Source: Solirubrobacterales bacterium
Lineage (GTDB): Bacteria > Actinomycetota > Thermoleophilia > Solirubrobacterales > 70-9
Length of the DNA: 6,263 nt
Assembly (NCBI GenBank): GCA_030152805.1
Contig: JASLIG010000004.1
Span: 1-6,263, forward strand
Direction of reading: 5' to 3'
The first letter of the stretch is position 1. The number at the start of each line of letters is the position of its first letter. Below are positions 1 to 5,597 of this stretch, piece by piece. Both the position numbers and the translations under genes were made by a program. The notes under the pieces were generated by a model. It saw only the letters and a list, made by a program, of their open reading frames with translations, did not search any database and had not been told where the DNA came from.

Positions 1-56
1 GTCAGCGCCCGAGGCGGGGGGAGGCGAGGAAACTACGGTGATCGGCGGACCGGTTC

Positions 57-115
57 ATCGGCCTCCGGGGGGAAATCTTTCTCCACCCGTAGGTGGAATC
101 CGTGAAGGTACCGAT
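57..115. other. Imperfect stem-loop structure in the leader/intergenic region
   Basis: Inside the 172-base non-coding start of the window, ATCGG (57-61) pairs with CCGAT (111-115). TCCACC (82-87) pairs perfectly with GGTGGA (92-97) around a 4-base loop, and GGA (71-73) can pair with TCC (99-101) between them. Read on the minus strand, the apical hairpin is a 6-bp stem closed by C(UACG)G, a member of the very stable UNCG tetraloop family; on the plus strand the loop is CGUA. No T-run follows on either strand, so it does not look like a classical intrinsic terminator. It could be a leader RNA of fakA or of a divergent gene beyond the left edge, or it could be chance in GC-rich DNA. The pairing is visible; any function is inference. 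Confidence 0.3.
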
Positions 116-157
116 AAATGCCGCGGGGTGTGAGCGTTAGCCGTCGCGGCCGGGGGA

Positions 158-163
158 TAGATT
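158..163 (+). promoter_or_regulatory. Possible -10 box for a leaderless fakA transcript
   Basis: TAGATT fits the TAnnnT core of a sigma-70-type -10 element (4 of 6 matches to TATAAT). It ends 9 bases before the fakA ATG, so transcription would begin at or just before the start codon. The only upstream match to a -35 box is weak (TTAGCC at 137-142, 15-base spacer). The absence of a Shine-Dalgarno sequence in front of this ATG fits leaderless translation, which is common in actinobacteria. This is one short match and needs transcript 5'-end data. Confidence 0.25.
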
Positions 164-172
164 CTCGGGCGA

Positions 173-1804
173 ATGCCCGATCCATCGATCGCCCGCTTCC
201 GCCGGGTCATCAGCTCTGCCTATGCCTCGCTCGAGGCGCGCCGCCAGGAGGTCAACGACCTCAACGTCTTCCCGGTCGCCGACGGCGACACCGGCGACAA
301 CATGGCGATGACCCTGCGCGCGGTGATGGAGGAGCTTGACCGCCTCGACGGCCAGGACGTCGACGAGGTCGGCCGTACCGAGCTCGTCCAGGCGCTCGCC
401 CGGGCGGCGCTGATGGGCGCGCGCGGGAACTCCGGGGTGATCCTCAGCCAGATCGTCCGCGGCGCCGCCGAGGAGCTGGCCAGCCGTCCCGGCGAGTTGA
501 TCGACCCGGTGCTGGTCGCCTCCGCTTTCGCAAGCGCCGCCGACGCCGCTTATGACTCGGTGCGTGAGCCGGCCGAGGGGACGATGCTGACCGTCTTCCG
601 CGAGATGGCCCACTCGATCGCCCGCCAGCTCGCCCATCTCGACGCGGAAAAGCAGCGGCTGGAACAAGGGGTCCCCGATGAGCTCCAGGACGCCGTTCTC
701 GCCGAGGTGCTGGAGCGGGCGATCGAAGACGGCCAGCGTGCGGTCGAGCGCACCCCCGAGCAGCTCGAGGTGCTGCGCGAGTCCGGTGTCGTCGACGCCG
801 GCGGCTACGGACTGGTGCTGATCCTGGCCGGGGTCGTCGCCGGTCTGCGCGGCGACGGGGCGGCCGTCCCCGAGATCTCCCACCACGAGGCGCCGCGGCT
901 CAGCCGCCCCCACCACGAGGACAGTCGCTTCCGCTACTGCACCAACTTCATCGTCTCCGGCAGCGGCCTCAACAGCCGCGACTTCCTGCCCCGGCTCGAG
1001 GGACTCGGCGACTCGGTGCTCGTCGTCGGCGACGAGGCGACGCTCAAGGTCCACGTCCACACCGACGACCCCGAGGCAGCGGTCGCCCTCTTCGAGGGCA
1101 CTGGCGCGGTCACCAACCTCGACGTCGCCGACATGAGAGAGCAGATCGCCGAGCGCCGCGCTCGGCTCGAGGGGGGCCGCACCGGCGCCCTGGCGGTGGC
1201 CGCGGGCGACGGCCTCGAGCGGCTGTTCGGCGAGCTCGGCGCCCACGTCGTCCCCGGCGGCGAGACGCTCAACCCCTCGACCTACGAGCTGCTCGCCGGC
1301 ATCCACGAGGTGCCGGCTGAGGAAGTGCTCGTCTTCCCCAGCTCCTCGAACGTCGTGATGGCGGCCGAGCGCGCCTGCGAGCTCTCCGAGAAGCCGGCTC
1401 GGGTCGTCGCCGCGACGTCGTTGCAGAAGAGCCTTCTCACCCTGGTCGAGCTCGACCCCGCGGCCTCGAGCGGGGAGAACGCGGGACGCCTCGACGAGGC
1501 GCTCGGCACGATCGCCGACGGCGGCATCGCCCCGGCGGCGCGGGACGACGCGCAGGGCCGCTTTCGCAAGGGCGACGCCGTCGGCTTCGTCGAGGGCGAG
1601 ATCGTCGCCTGGGGCGGAGCGGGGACCACCTTCGCGGCGACGGTCGAGAAGCTGGCCGAGGGGGCCGAGATCGTCACGGTGATTGCCGGCGACGGCGCCC
1701 CGATCTCACTCGAAGATCTCGACCCGCACGTCCCCGGCGGAGTCGAGATCGAGACCCACGACGGCGGTCAGCCGAGCTGGTGGTGGCTGCTCGCCGCCCA
1801 GTAA
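173..1804 (+). CDS. fakA: FakA-like fatty acid kinase (DhaL/DAK2 domain plus DegV-like C-terminal domain)
   Basis: Predicted cytoplasmic ATP-dependent kinase of the FakA/YloV family. Characterised members phosphorylate fatty acids held by a FakB (DegV) partner to give acyl-phosphate; no FakB gene is in the window. The 543 residues match the usual length of about 550. The N-terminal DhaL domain (about 1-225) has the metal-binding DGDTGDN (D37, D39, N43), ARGNSG (83-88), GTMLTV (136-141) and SGVVDAGGYG (204-213). A charged helical stretch at about 147-185 looks longer than in Firmicute FakA. A middle domain (about 245-330) carries C256 and H294/H296, matching the zinc ligands reported for Staphylococcus FakA. 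The rest is the FakA C-terminal DegV-like domain (NPST near 366-369). ATG 173 is the only plausible start, because an in-frame TAG lies at 158-160. It has no Shine-Dalgarno sequence. The stop overlaps the recG start. The family call is firm; the substrate is inferred. Confidence 0.9.
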   Translation: MPDPSIARFRRVISSAYASLEARRQEVNDLNVFPVADGDTGDNMAMTLRAVMEELDRLDGQDVDEVGRTELVQALARAALMGARGNSGVILSQIVRGAAEELASRPGELIDPVLVASAFASAADAAYDSVREPAEGTMLTVFREMAHSIARQLAHLDAEKQRLEQGVPDELQDAVLAEVLERAIEDGQRAVERTPEQLEVLRESGVVDAGGYGLVLILAGVVAGLRGDGAAVPEISHHEAPRLSRPHHEDSRFRYCTNFIVSGSGLNSRDFLPRLEGLGDSVLVVGDEATLKVHVHTDDPEAAVALFEGTGAVTNLDVADMREQIAERRARLEGGRTGALAVAAGDGLERLFGELGAHVVPGGETLNPSTYELLAGIHEVPAEEVLVFPSSSNVVMAAERACELSEKPARVVAATSLQKSLLTLVELDPAASSGENAGRLDEALGTIADGGIAPAARDDAQGRFRKGDAVGFVEGEIVAWGGAGTTFAATVEKLAEGAEIVTVIAGDGAPISLEDLDPHVPGGVEIETHDGGQPSWWWLLAAQ

Positions 1805-3924
1805 TGCGGGCGTTCGCCAGTACTGCCGAGCCGACCCGCGCGCAGTTGCGCGACGCCCCGATCCATTGGCCGCGGCCGAGCGCGCTCGACGTTTCCCTGC
1901 AAGCGCTCGAGGGCGTCGGTCCGAAGCTGGCGGAGGTCGCCGCCGATGCCGGGATCGCCACCGTCGGCGATCTCCTGATCCGTTTCCCCCACCGCCATCG
2001 CGACCGCCAGATCGTGCCGGTCGCGAGTCTCGAGCCGAAACGCCAGGCGACGATCGCGGTCGAGGTGCTGACCGGCGCCGGGCGTCCCTTTCGGCGTCGC
2101 GGCCTCAGCATCCTCAGCGTCAAGGTCGGCGACGGGAGCGGCAGCGTGCGAGCCACGTGGTTCAACCAGCCGTGGCTGGCACAGAAGCTGACCGAGGGGA
2201 CCCAGCTGCTGCTCACCGGGTCGAAGGACAAACGCGGGTTCCGCGTCTCCGAATACGAGTTCGGCGGCGATCCCTCCGAAGGCCTGCTTCCGGTCCATCC
2301 CGGAACCGAGCAACTGAAGCCGCAGCGCCTGCGGCAATGGATGGAGCAGGCGATTCGATCGGTTGGGAACGTGCTCGAGCCGCTGCCGGCGCGCCTGCGT
2401 GCGCAGCGTGGCCTCGCCGGCGTCGCCGACGCGATCGAGGCCGTGCACTTCCCGGAGACGGCTGAGGAAGTCGAGGTCGCCCGCGAGAGGCTGCGCTTCG
2501 AAGAGCTGTTCCTCTACCAGGCGATCCTGGCGACGCGCAAGCGGGCGCACCGGGTGGCGCGGCCGGCCCCGCGACTGGGCGCGCCGGGCGAGCGGGTGGC
2601 GCGCTGGATCGAGTCGCTGCCCTTCCAGCCGACCCGGGACCAGCGCACGGCTTTCGAGGAGATCGACGCCGATCTCGACGCCGGTGAGCCGATGCAGCGG
2701 CTCTTGATGGGGGAGGTCGGCTCGGGCAAGACCGTGGTGGCGCTCTACTCGATGCTGCGGGCGCTGGAAGCCGGCTTCCAGGCGGCTCTGATGGCGCCGA
2801 CCGAGACGCTCGCCGAGCAGCACGCCGTGACCCTGGGCAAGCTGCTCGCCGAGGAGGCGACGCCGTTCGCGCTGCTGACCGGCGCCACGCCGGCGCCGCG
2901 CCGCCGCGAGGCGCTCGACCGCCTCGCCAGCGGCGAGCTGGGCCTGATCGTCGGTACCCACGCCCTGATCGATCCCGAGGTCCGCTTCGCCCGGCTCGGC
3001 CTCTCGGTCGTCGACGAGCAGCATCGCTTCGGCGTGCGCCAGCGCAAGGCACTCGACTCCAAGGGCGTCGACGGTCTGGCGCCGCACGTGCTGCACATGA
3101 CCGCGACGCCGATCCCGCGCACGCTCTCGCTCACCGCCTACGGAGACCTAGACACGACCGCGCTTCACGAACTGCCCTCCGGCCGCAAGCCGGTGGCGAC
3201 CCGGATCGTCGAGGAGGACGATCGCGCCGGCGCCTACGAGTTCATCCGCGACCAGCTGCGCCGGGGTCGCCAGGCATACGTGGTCTGCCCGCTGGTCGAA
3301 GAGTCGGACAAGTTGCAGGGCCGCGCCGCCGAGGTCGAGGCCGAGCGGCTCGCCGCCGGCGAGCTGCGCGACTTCGCGGTTGGCGTCATCCACGGCCAGA
3401 TGCGGTCGGCGGACAAGGCGGCGGCGATGGAAGCTTTCGCCGCCGGAGAGACCGACGTGCTCGTCGCCACGACCGTGATCGAGGTCGGCATCGACGTCGC
3501 CAACGCGACCGTGATGGTGATCGAGGGCGCCGAGCGCTACGGGGTCTCGCAGCTGCACCAGCTGCGCGGTCGCGTCGGGCGCGGCGAACACGAGTCCTGC
3601 TGCCTGCTCTTTCCCGAAGACGCGGGGGCGATGGCGCGTCGCAGGCTGAAGGCCGTCGCCGGCGAGAGCGATGGCTTCAAGCTCGCCGAGATCGACCTCA
3701 CCCTGCGCGGCGAGGGTGAGGTGCTGGGCACGCGCCAGCACGGCCTGCCGCGCTTCGCGGTCGCCGAGCTGCCCGAGGACACGCCGACGATGGTCGTGGC
3801 CCGTGACGAGATCCTCACCCTGCTCCGCGAGCACGGCTCCCTCGACACCCCCGAGCTCGGTCCCCTGCTAGAGGCCGCCCGCCGCCGCTTCGGCACCGGC
3901 GCCGCCGACCCGATACCACTCTAG
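1804..3924 (+). CDS. recG: ATP-dependent DNA helicase RecG
   Basis: Superfamily 2 double-stranded DNA translocase that remodels stalled replication forks and Holliday junctions. From ATG 1804 it is 706 residues (E. coli RecG has 693). The N-terminal wedge region opens with LEGVGPK (35-41), followed by an OB-fold (about 80-145). Helicase motifs appear in order: Walker A GEVGSGKT (303-310), motif Ia APTETLAEQH, motif Ib GTHAL, DEQH box (404-407), TATPIPRT (433-440), the VATTVIEVGIDV segment, and motif VI QLHQLRGRVGRG (583-594). The RecG-specific TRG region follows (about 620-647, ending GTRQHG). All key residues are intact. ATG 1804 overlaps the fakA stop (TAATG), implying translational coupling, and there is no good Shine-Dalgarno sequence. 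An in-frame GTG at 1780 would add 8 residues inside the fakA end. About 28 residues precede the conserved family start, so a later start such as TTG 1846 cannot be excluded. Confidence 0.97.
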   Translation: MRAFASTAEPTRAQLRDAPIHWPRPSALDVSLQALEGVGPKLAEVAADAGIATVGDLLIRFPHRHRDRQIVPVASLEPKRQATIAVEVLTGAGRPFRRRGLSILSVKVGDGSGSVRATWFNQPWLAQKLTEGTQLLLTGSKDKRGFRVSEYEFGGDPSEGLLPVHPGTEQLKPQRLRQWMEQAIRSVGNVLEPLPARLRAQRGLAGVADAIEAVHFPETAEEVEVARERLRFEELFLYQAILATRKRAHRVARPAPRLGAPGERVARWIESLPFQPTRDQRTAFEEIDADLDAGEPMQRLLMGEVGSGKTVVALYSMLRALEAGFQAALMAPTETLAEQHAVTLGKLLAEEATPFALLTGATPAPRRREALDRLASGELGLIVGTHALIDPEVRFARLGLSVVDEQHRFGVRQRKALDSKGVDGLAPHVLHMTATPIPRTLSLTAYGDLDTTALHELPSGRKPVATRIVEEDDRAGAYEFIRDQLRRGRQAYVVCPLVEESDKLQGRAAEVEAERLAAGELRDFAVGVIHGQMRSADKAAAMEAFAAGETDVLVATTVIEVGIDVANATVMVIEGAERYGVSQLHQLRGRVGRGEHESCCLLFPEDAGAMARRRLKAVAGESDGFKLAEIDLTLRGEGEVLGTRQHGLPRFAVAELPEDTPTMVVARDEILTLLREHGSLDTPELGPLLEAARRRFGTGAADPIPL

Positions 3925-3931
3925 GCGCGAT

Positions 3932-3948
3932 TGGACTTACCTTGTCCA
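3932..3948. repeat. Short inverted repeat in the recG-rsmD gap
   Basis: TGGAC (3932-3936) and GTCCA (3944-3948) form a perfect 5-bp stem with a 7-base loop, 8 bases after the recG stop. There is no following T-run, so it is at best a weak terminator or mRNA 3'-end structure for recG. It could also be an operator half-site pair. The stem is short enough to be chance. Confidence 0.2.
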
Positions 3949-3969
3949 TCGAGAAGTTCAGTCACGCCA

Positions 3970-3975
3970 TACATT
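3970..3975 (+). promoter_or_regulatory. Possible -10 box for a leaderless rsmD-coaD transcript
   Basis: TACATT (TAnnnT pattern) ends 6 bases before the rsmD ATG, the spacing expected if transcription starts on the A of the start codon. No purine-rich Shine-Dalgarno sequence is present before this ATG, and the 57-base gap to recG is long for this packed region, both consistent with a separate promoter. I see no convincing -35 box: TTGTCC at 3942-3947 is 22 bases away, which is too far. Low confidence. Confidence 0.25.
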
Positions 3976-3981
3976 GATCCG

Positions 3982-4527
3982 ATGAGAGTGATCGCGGGGG
4001 AGCTGGGCGGGCAGCGGCTGGTCGCGCCGCGCGGCTGGAAGGTGCGGCCTACCTCGGATCGCGCCCGCGAGGCGATCTTCTCGGTGCTGGGCGAGCGGGT
4101 GGAGCACGCGCGCGTGCTCGATCTCTACTGCGGGACGGGCGCGCTCGCGATCGAGGCGCTCTCCCGCGGCGCCTCCCACGCCACCCTGGTCGACCGCGAG
4201 ACCCGCGCCGCCCTCGGCAACGTCGAGCGGCTCGGGCTCTCGGAGCGGACCGAACTCGTCCGCGCCGACGTCTCGCGCTGGTTGGCGAGCCGGCAGGACG
4301 GGAAGGAGGAGCCCATCTTCGATCTCGTCTTCGTCGACGCCCCTTATAGACTCGCCGACCGCGTGGGGCAGGAACTCGACAGCCGGCTGCCTGGCCTCCT
4401 CGGCGAGGGAGGCAGGGCGATCGTCGAGAGCGGCGCGCGGCGGCCGCTGCGGATCGACTCGCTGCCGAAGCTGCGCCAGCGCCGCTACGGCGCCGCCGAC
4501 GTCTCGATCTACGGGCGGGACACCTGA
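3982..4527 (+). CDS. rsmD: 16S rRNA (guanine(966)-N2)-methyltransferase RsmD
   Basis: S-adenosylmethionine-dependent methyltransferase that modifies G966 of 16S rRNA (E. coli numbering) during 30S assembly. The 181 residues open with the family hallmark MRVIAGELGG and then RPTSDRAREAIF (22-33). The SAM-binding motif I is LDLYCGTGALAIEALSRGA (46-64). The catalytic motif IV is D119-A120-P121-Y122 (DAPY) rather than the usual DPPY/DPPF or NPPF. The start at ATG 3982 is chosen because it aligns with the family N-terminus; the frame stays open back to a TTG at 3931, but those 17 extra residues resemble nothing in RsmD. The stop overlaps the coaD start (TGATG), a pairing common in bacteria, so the two are very likely co-translated. 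The identification is secure; the effect of the Pro-to-Ala change is unknown. Confidence 0.94.
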   Translation: MRVIAGELGGQRLVAPRGWKVRPTSDRAREAIFSVLGERVEHARVLDLYCGTGALAIEALSRGASHATLVDRETRAALGNVERLGLSERTELVRADVSRWLASRQDGKEEPIFDLVFVDAPYRLADRVGQELDSRLPGLLGEGGRAIVESGARRPLRIDSLPKLRQRRYGAADVSIYGRDT

Positions 4528-5027
4528 TGGCAGAGCGCAACGGCACCGTCGTCTGTCCCGGCAGCTACGACCCGGTCACCAACGGCCACATCGACATCAT
4601 CACGCGCAGCTCCGAGGTTTTCGAGCGCGTCGTCGTCGGCATCGTCAACAACCCGATGCGCAAGGAAAAGACCCTCTTCACAGCCGAGGAGCGCAAGGCG
4701 TTGATCGAAGAAGCGGCGGCGGACCTGCCCAACGTCGAGGCAAAGATCTTCTCCAACCTGTTGGTCGAGTTCGCCCGCGAATCCGGGGCGCGGGCGATCG
4801 TCAAGGGCCTGCGCGCGATCTCCGACTTCGAGTACGAGTTCGAGATGGCGCAGCTCAACCGCAAGCTCGACCCAGGGATCGAGAGCATCTACATGATCGC
4901 CTCGCCCCAGTACAGCTTTCTTTCCTCGACCGGGGTGAAGGAAATGGCGACCTTCGGCGGCGACGTCTCCGACCTGGTTCCCGGCCCGGTTGCCGCCGCG
5001 ATGACGGACCGCCTGGGCGACAGGTAG
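4527..5027 (+). CDS. coaD: Phosphopantetheine adenylyltransferase CoaD
   Basis: Transfers AMP from ATP to 4'-phosphopantetheine, giving dephospho-CoA, the penultimate step of coenzyme A synthesis; it is a cytosolic hexamer in known members. The 166 residues match the family (about 160). Visible signatures are PGSYDPVTNGH (11-21) with the nucleotidyltransferase T18-x-G-H21, KGLRAISDFEYE (93-104), and SSTGVKE (133-139), which binds ATP phosphates in homologues. Between N42-P43 and L50-F51 the loop carries R45-K46-E47-K48 and is about two residues longer than in E. coli or M. tuberculosis CoaD; one of these lysines probably replaces E. coli K42. ATG 4527 overlaps the rsmD stop by one base and follows a weak GGGCGGGA purine stretch (4513-4520), so coupling to rsmD is likely. 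Confidence 0.97.
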   Translation: MAERNGTVVCPGSYDPVTNGHIDIITRSSEVFERVVVGIVNNPMRKEKTLFTAEERKALIEEAAADLPNVEAKIFSNLLVEFARESGARAIVKGLRAISDFEYEFEMAQLNRKLDPGIESIYMIASPQYSFLSSTGVKEMATFGGDVSDLVPGPVAAAMTDRLGDR

Positions 5028-5070
5028 GCTTTTCGGCGCGGTGCTGGTGGGCGAGAGCTTGCAAAAAGCC
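5027..5070. repeat. Inverted repeat just after coaD
   Basis: GGCTTTT (5027-5033) is the exact reverse complement of AAAAGCC (5064-5070), beginning on the last base of the coaD stop, with a 30-base GC-rich interior. An alternative pairing, TCGGC (5033-5037) with GCCGA (5068-5072), uses the same right arm, so the two helices exclude each other. No U-run follows. This could be a weak coaD 3'-end structure or part of the control region for the next gene. The long loop makes it uncertain. Confidence 0.25.
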
Positions 5071-5087
5071 GAGCAAATAACCGTTTC

Positions 5088-5117
5088 TTCACCGATGATG
5101 ACTCTGACACGTAGGCT
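5088..5117 (+). promoter_or_regulatory. Possible promoter for the sepIVA-like gene
   Basis: TTCACC (5088-5093, 4 of 6 matches to TTGACA) is followed by an 18-base spacer and TAGGCT (5112-5117, TAnnnT pattern). It lies in the second half of the 102-base coaD to sepIVA-like gap, which is clearly richer in A and T than the surrounding genes. The start of transcription would fall near 5124, giving a leader of only a few bases before ATG 5130, which has no Shine-Dalgarno sequence. Plausible but based only on pattern matching. Confidence 0.35.
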
Positions 5118-5129
5118 TACGAACTCCTG

Positions 5130-5597
5130 ATGGACGTTCTCGTTCTCATAGACAAGCTCGACGACGTGGTTCACAACGCCCGGCCGGTGCCGCTCACCGA
5201 CCAGGTTCGCGTCGATCGCGAGGAGATCTACGACCTGCTCGACCAGATGCGGGCGACGATCCCCGAGGAGATCAAGCAGGCGCGCTGGATCGTCAAGGAG
5301 CGTCAGGAGATGCTCGCCGAAGCGAAGCGCGAGGCCGAGCGCGTGGTCAAGGAGGCGCGCGACCAGCAGGCGCGTCTGATCTCCGAGGAGGAGGTCTACA
5401 AGCAGGCCGAGCGCGCCGCCGAGGAGATCATCGAGGACGCGCGCGAGACCGAGCGCTCGATCCGCCTCGGCGCCGAGGACTACGCCGACGAGATCCTCTC
5501 CACGCTCGAGGTCAACCTCGAGAAGTTCCTCGCCGCCGTCCGCCGCGGCCGCGACCGCCTCGCCGGGCGCGAGGAAGAGCCAGCCGAGGTCGGCTAA
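5130..5597 (+). CDS. Short SepIVA/DivIVA-like coiled-coil protein
   Basis: Probably a cytoplasmic scaffold for division or cell-wall growth. Residues 1-50 (MDVLVLIDKLDDVV, then ARPVPLTDQ, V28, then IYDLLDQMRATIPEE) match my memory of mycobacterial SepIVA (Rv2927c), and so does the tail LEKFLAAVRRGRDRL (130-144). Between them (about 50-125) is a long charged coiled coil with repeats such as AEAKREAERVVKEA (63-76) and QAERAAEEIIEDA (92-104). There is no signal peptide or membrane segment. At 155 residues it is much shorter than the roughly 245 of mycobacterial SepIVA; the missing part is coil repeats, with both ends kept. Automated annotation may call such proteins ATP synthase F0 subunit b because of the coil, but there is no membrane anchor. 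In many actinobacteria this gene follows coaD and precedes DUF177 and rpmF. ATG 5130 is chosen because an in-frame TAG at 5112-5114 rules out anything much longer. Confidence 0.8.
   Translation: MDVLVLIDKLDDVVHNARPVPLTDQVRVDREEIYDLLDQMRATIPEEIKQARWIVKERQEMLAEAKREAERVVKEARDQQARLISEEEVYKQAERAAEEIIEDARETERSIRLGAEDYADEILSTLEVNLEKFLAAVRRGRDRLAGREEEPAEVG
5586..5590 (+). promoter_or_regulatory. Shine-Dalgarno sequence for the GNAT gene
   Basis: GAGGT, complementary to the 16S rRNA 3' end, lies within the last codons of the sepIVA-like gene. It is 7 bases before ACG 5598 and 10 bases before ATT 5601. The spacing is best for an ACG start directly after the sepIVA-like TAA. No comparable site precedes the first canonical in-frame start, GTG 5790. 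This site is the main non-homology evidence for where the GNAT gene begins. Confidence 0.5.

Noticed and set aside
2..58. Possible 18-residue minus-strand peptide (ATG at 58, stop at 2-4) behind a CGGAGG motif at 67-62
   Set aside because: The Shine-Dalgarno match is good, but an 18-codon frame is easily found by chance and the peptide resembles nothing I know. Conservation in relatives would be needed to call it a leader peptide.
118..339. Short plus-strand frame starting at ATG 118
   Set aside because: It overlaps fakA in another frame, is arginine/glycine/proline-rich, has no Shine-Dalgarno site and no family resemblance.
137..1306. Long minus-strand open frame (389 codons) opposite fakA
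   Set aside because: It is the antisense shadow of a GC-rich gene. The plus strand carries all FakA motifs, and the minus product is a low-complexity mix rich in D, E, A, G and R with no recognisable domain.
1780..1803. Upstream GTG start for recG, adding 8 residues
   Set aside because: The TAATG overlap at 1804 is the more typical coupled arrangement, and the extra residues lie inside the fakA end with no family match.
1768..3096. Long minus-strand open frame (442 codons) opposite recG
   Set aside because: Antisense shadow of recG; stop codons are scarce in this frame because of GC-rich third positions. No domain is visible.
3931..3981. Upstream TTG start for rsmD, adding 17 residues
   Set aside because: RsmD proteins begin at MRVIAG, which is encoded from ATG 3982; the extra residues show no homology, and 3932-3948 looks like intergenic inverted repeat.
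5130..5597. ATP synthase F0 subunit b (AtpF)
   Set aside because: The coiled coil is similar in style, but there is no N-terminal membrane segment and the neighbours are not ATP synthase genes. The ends match SepIVA instead.
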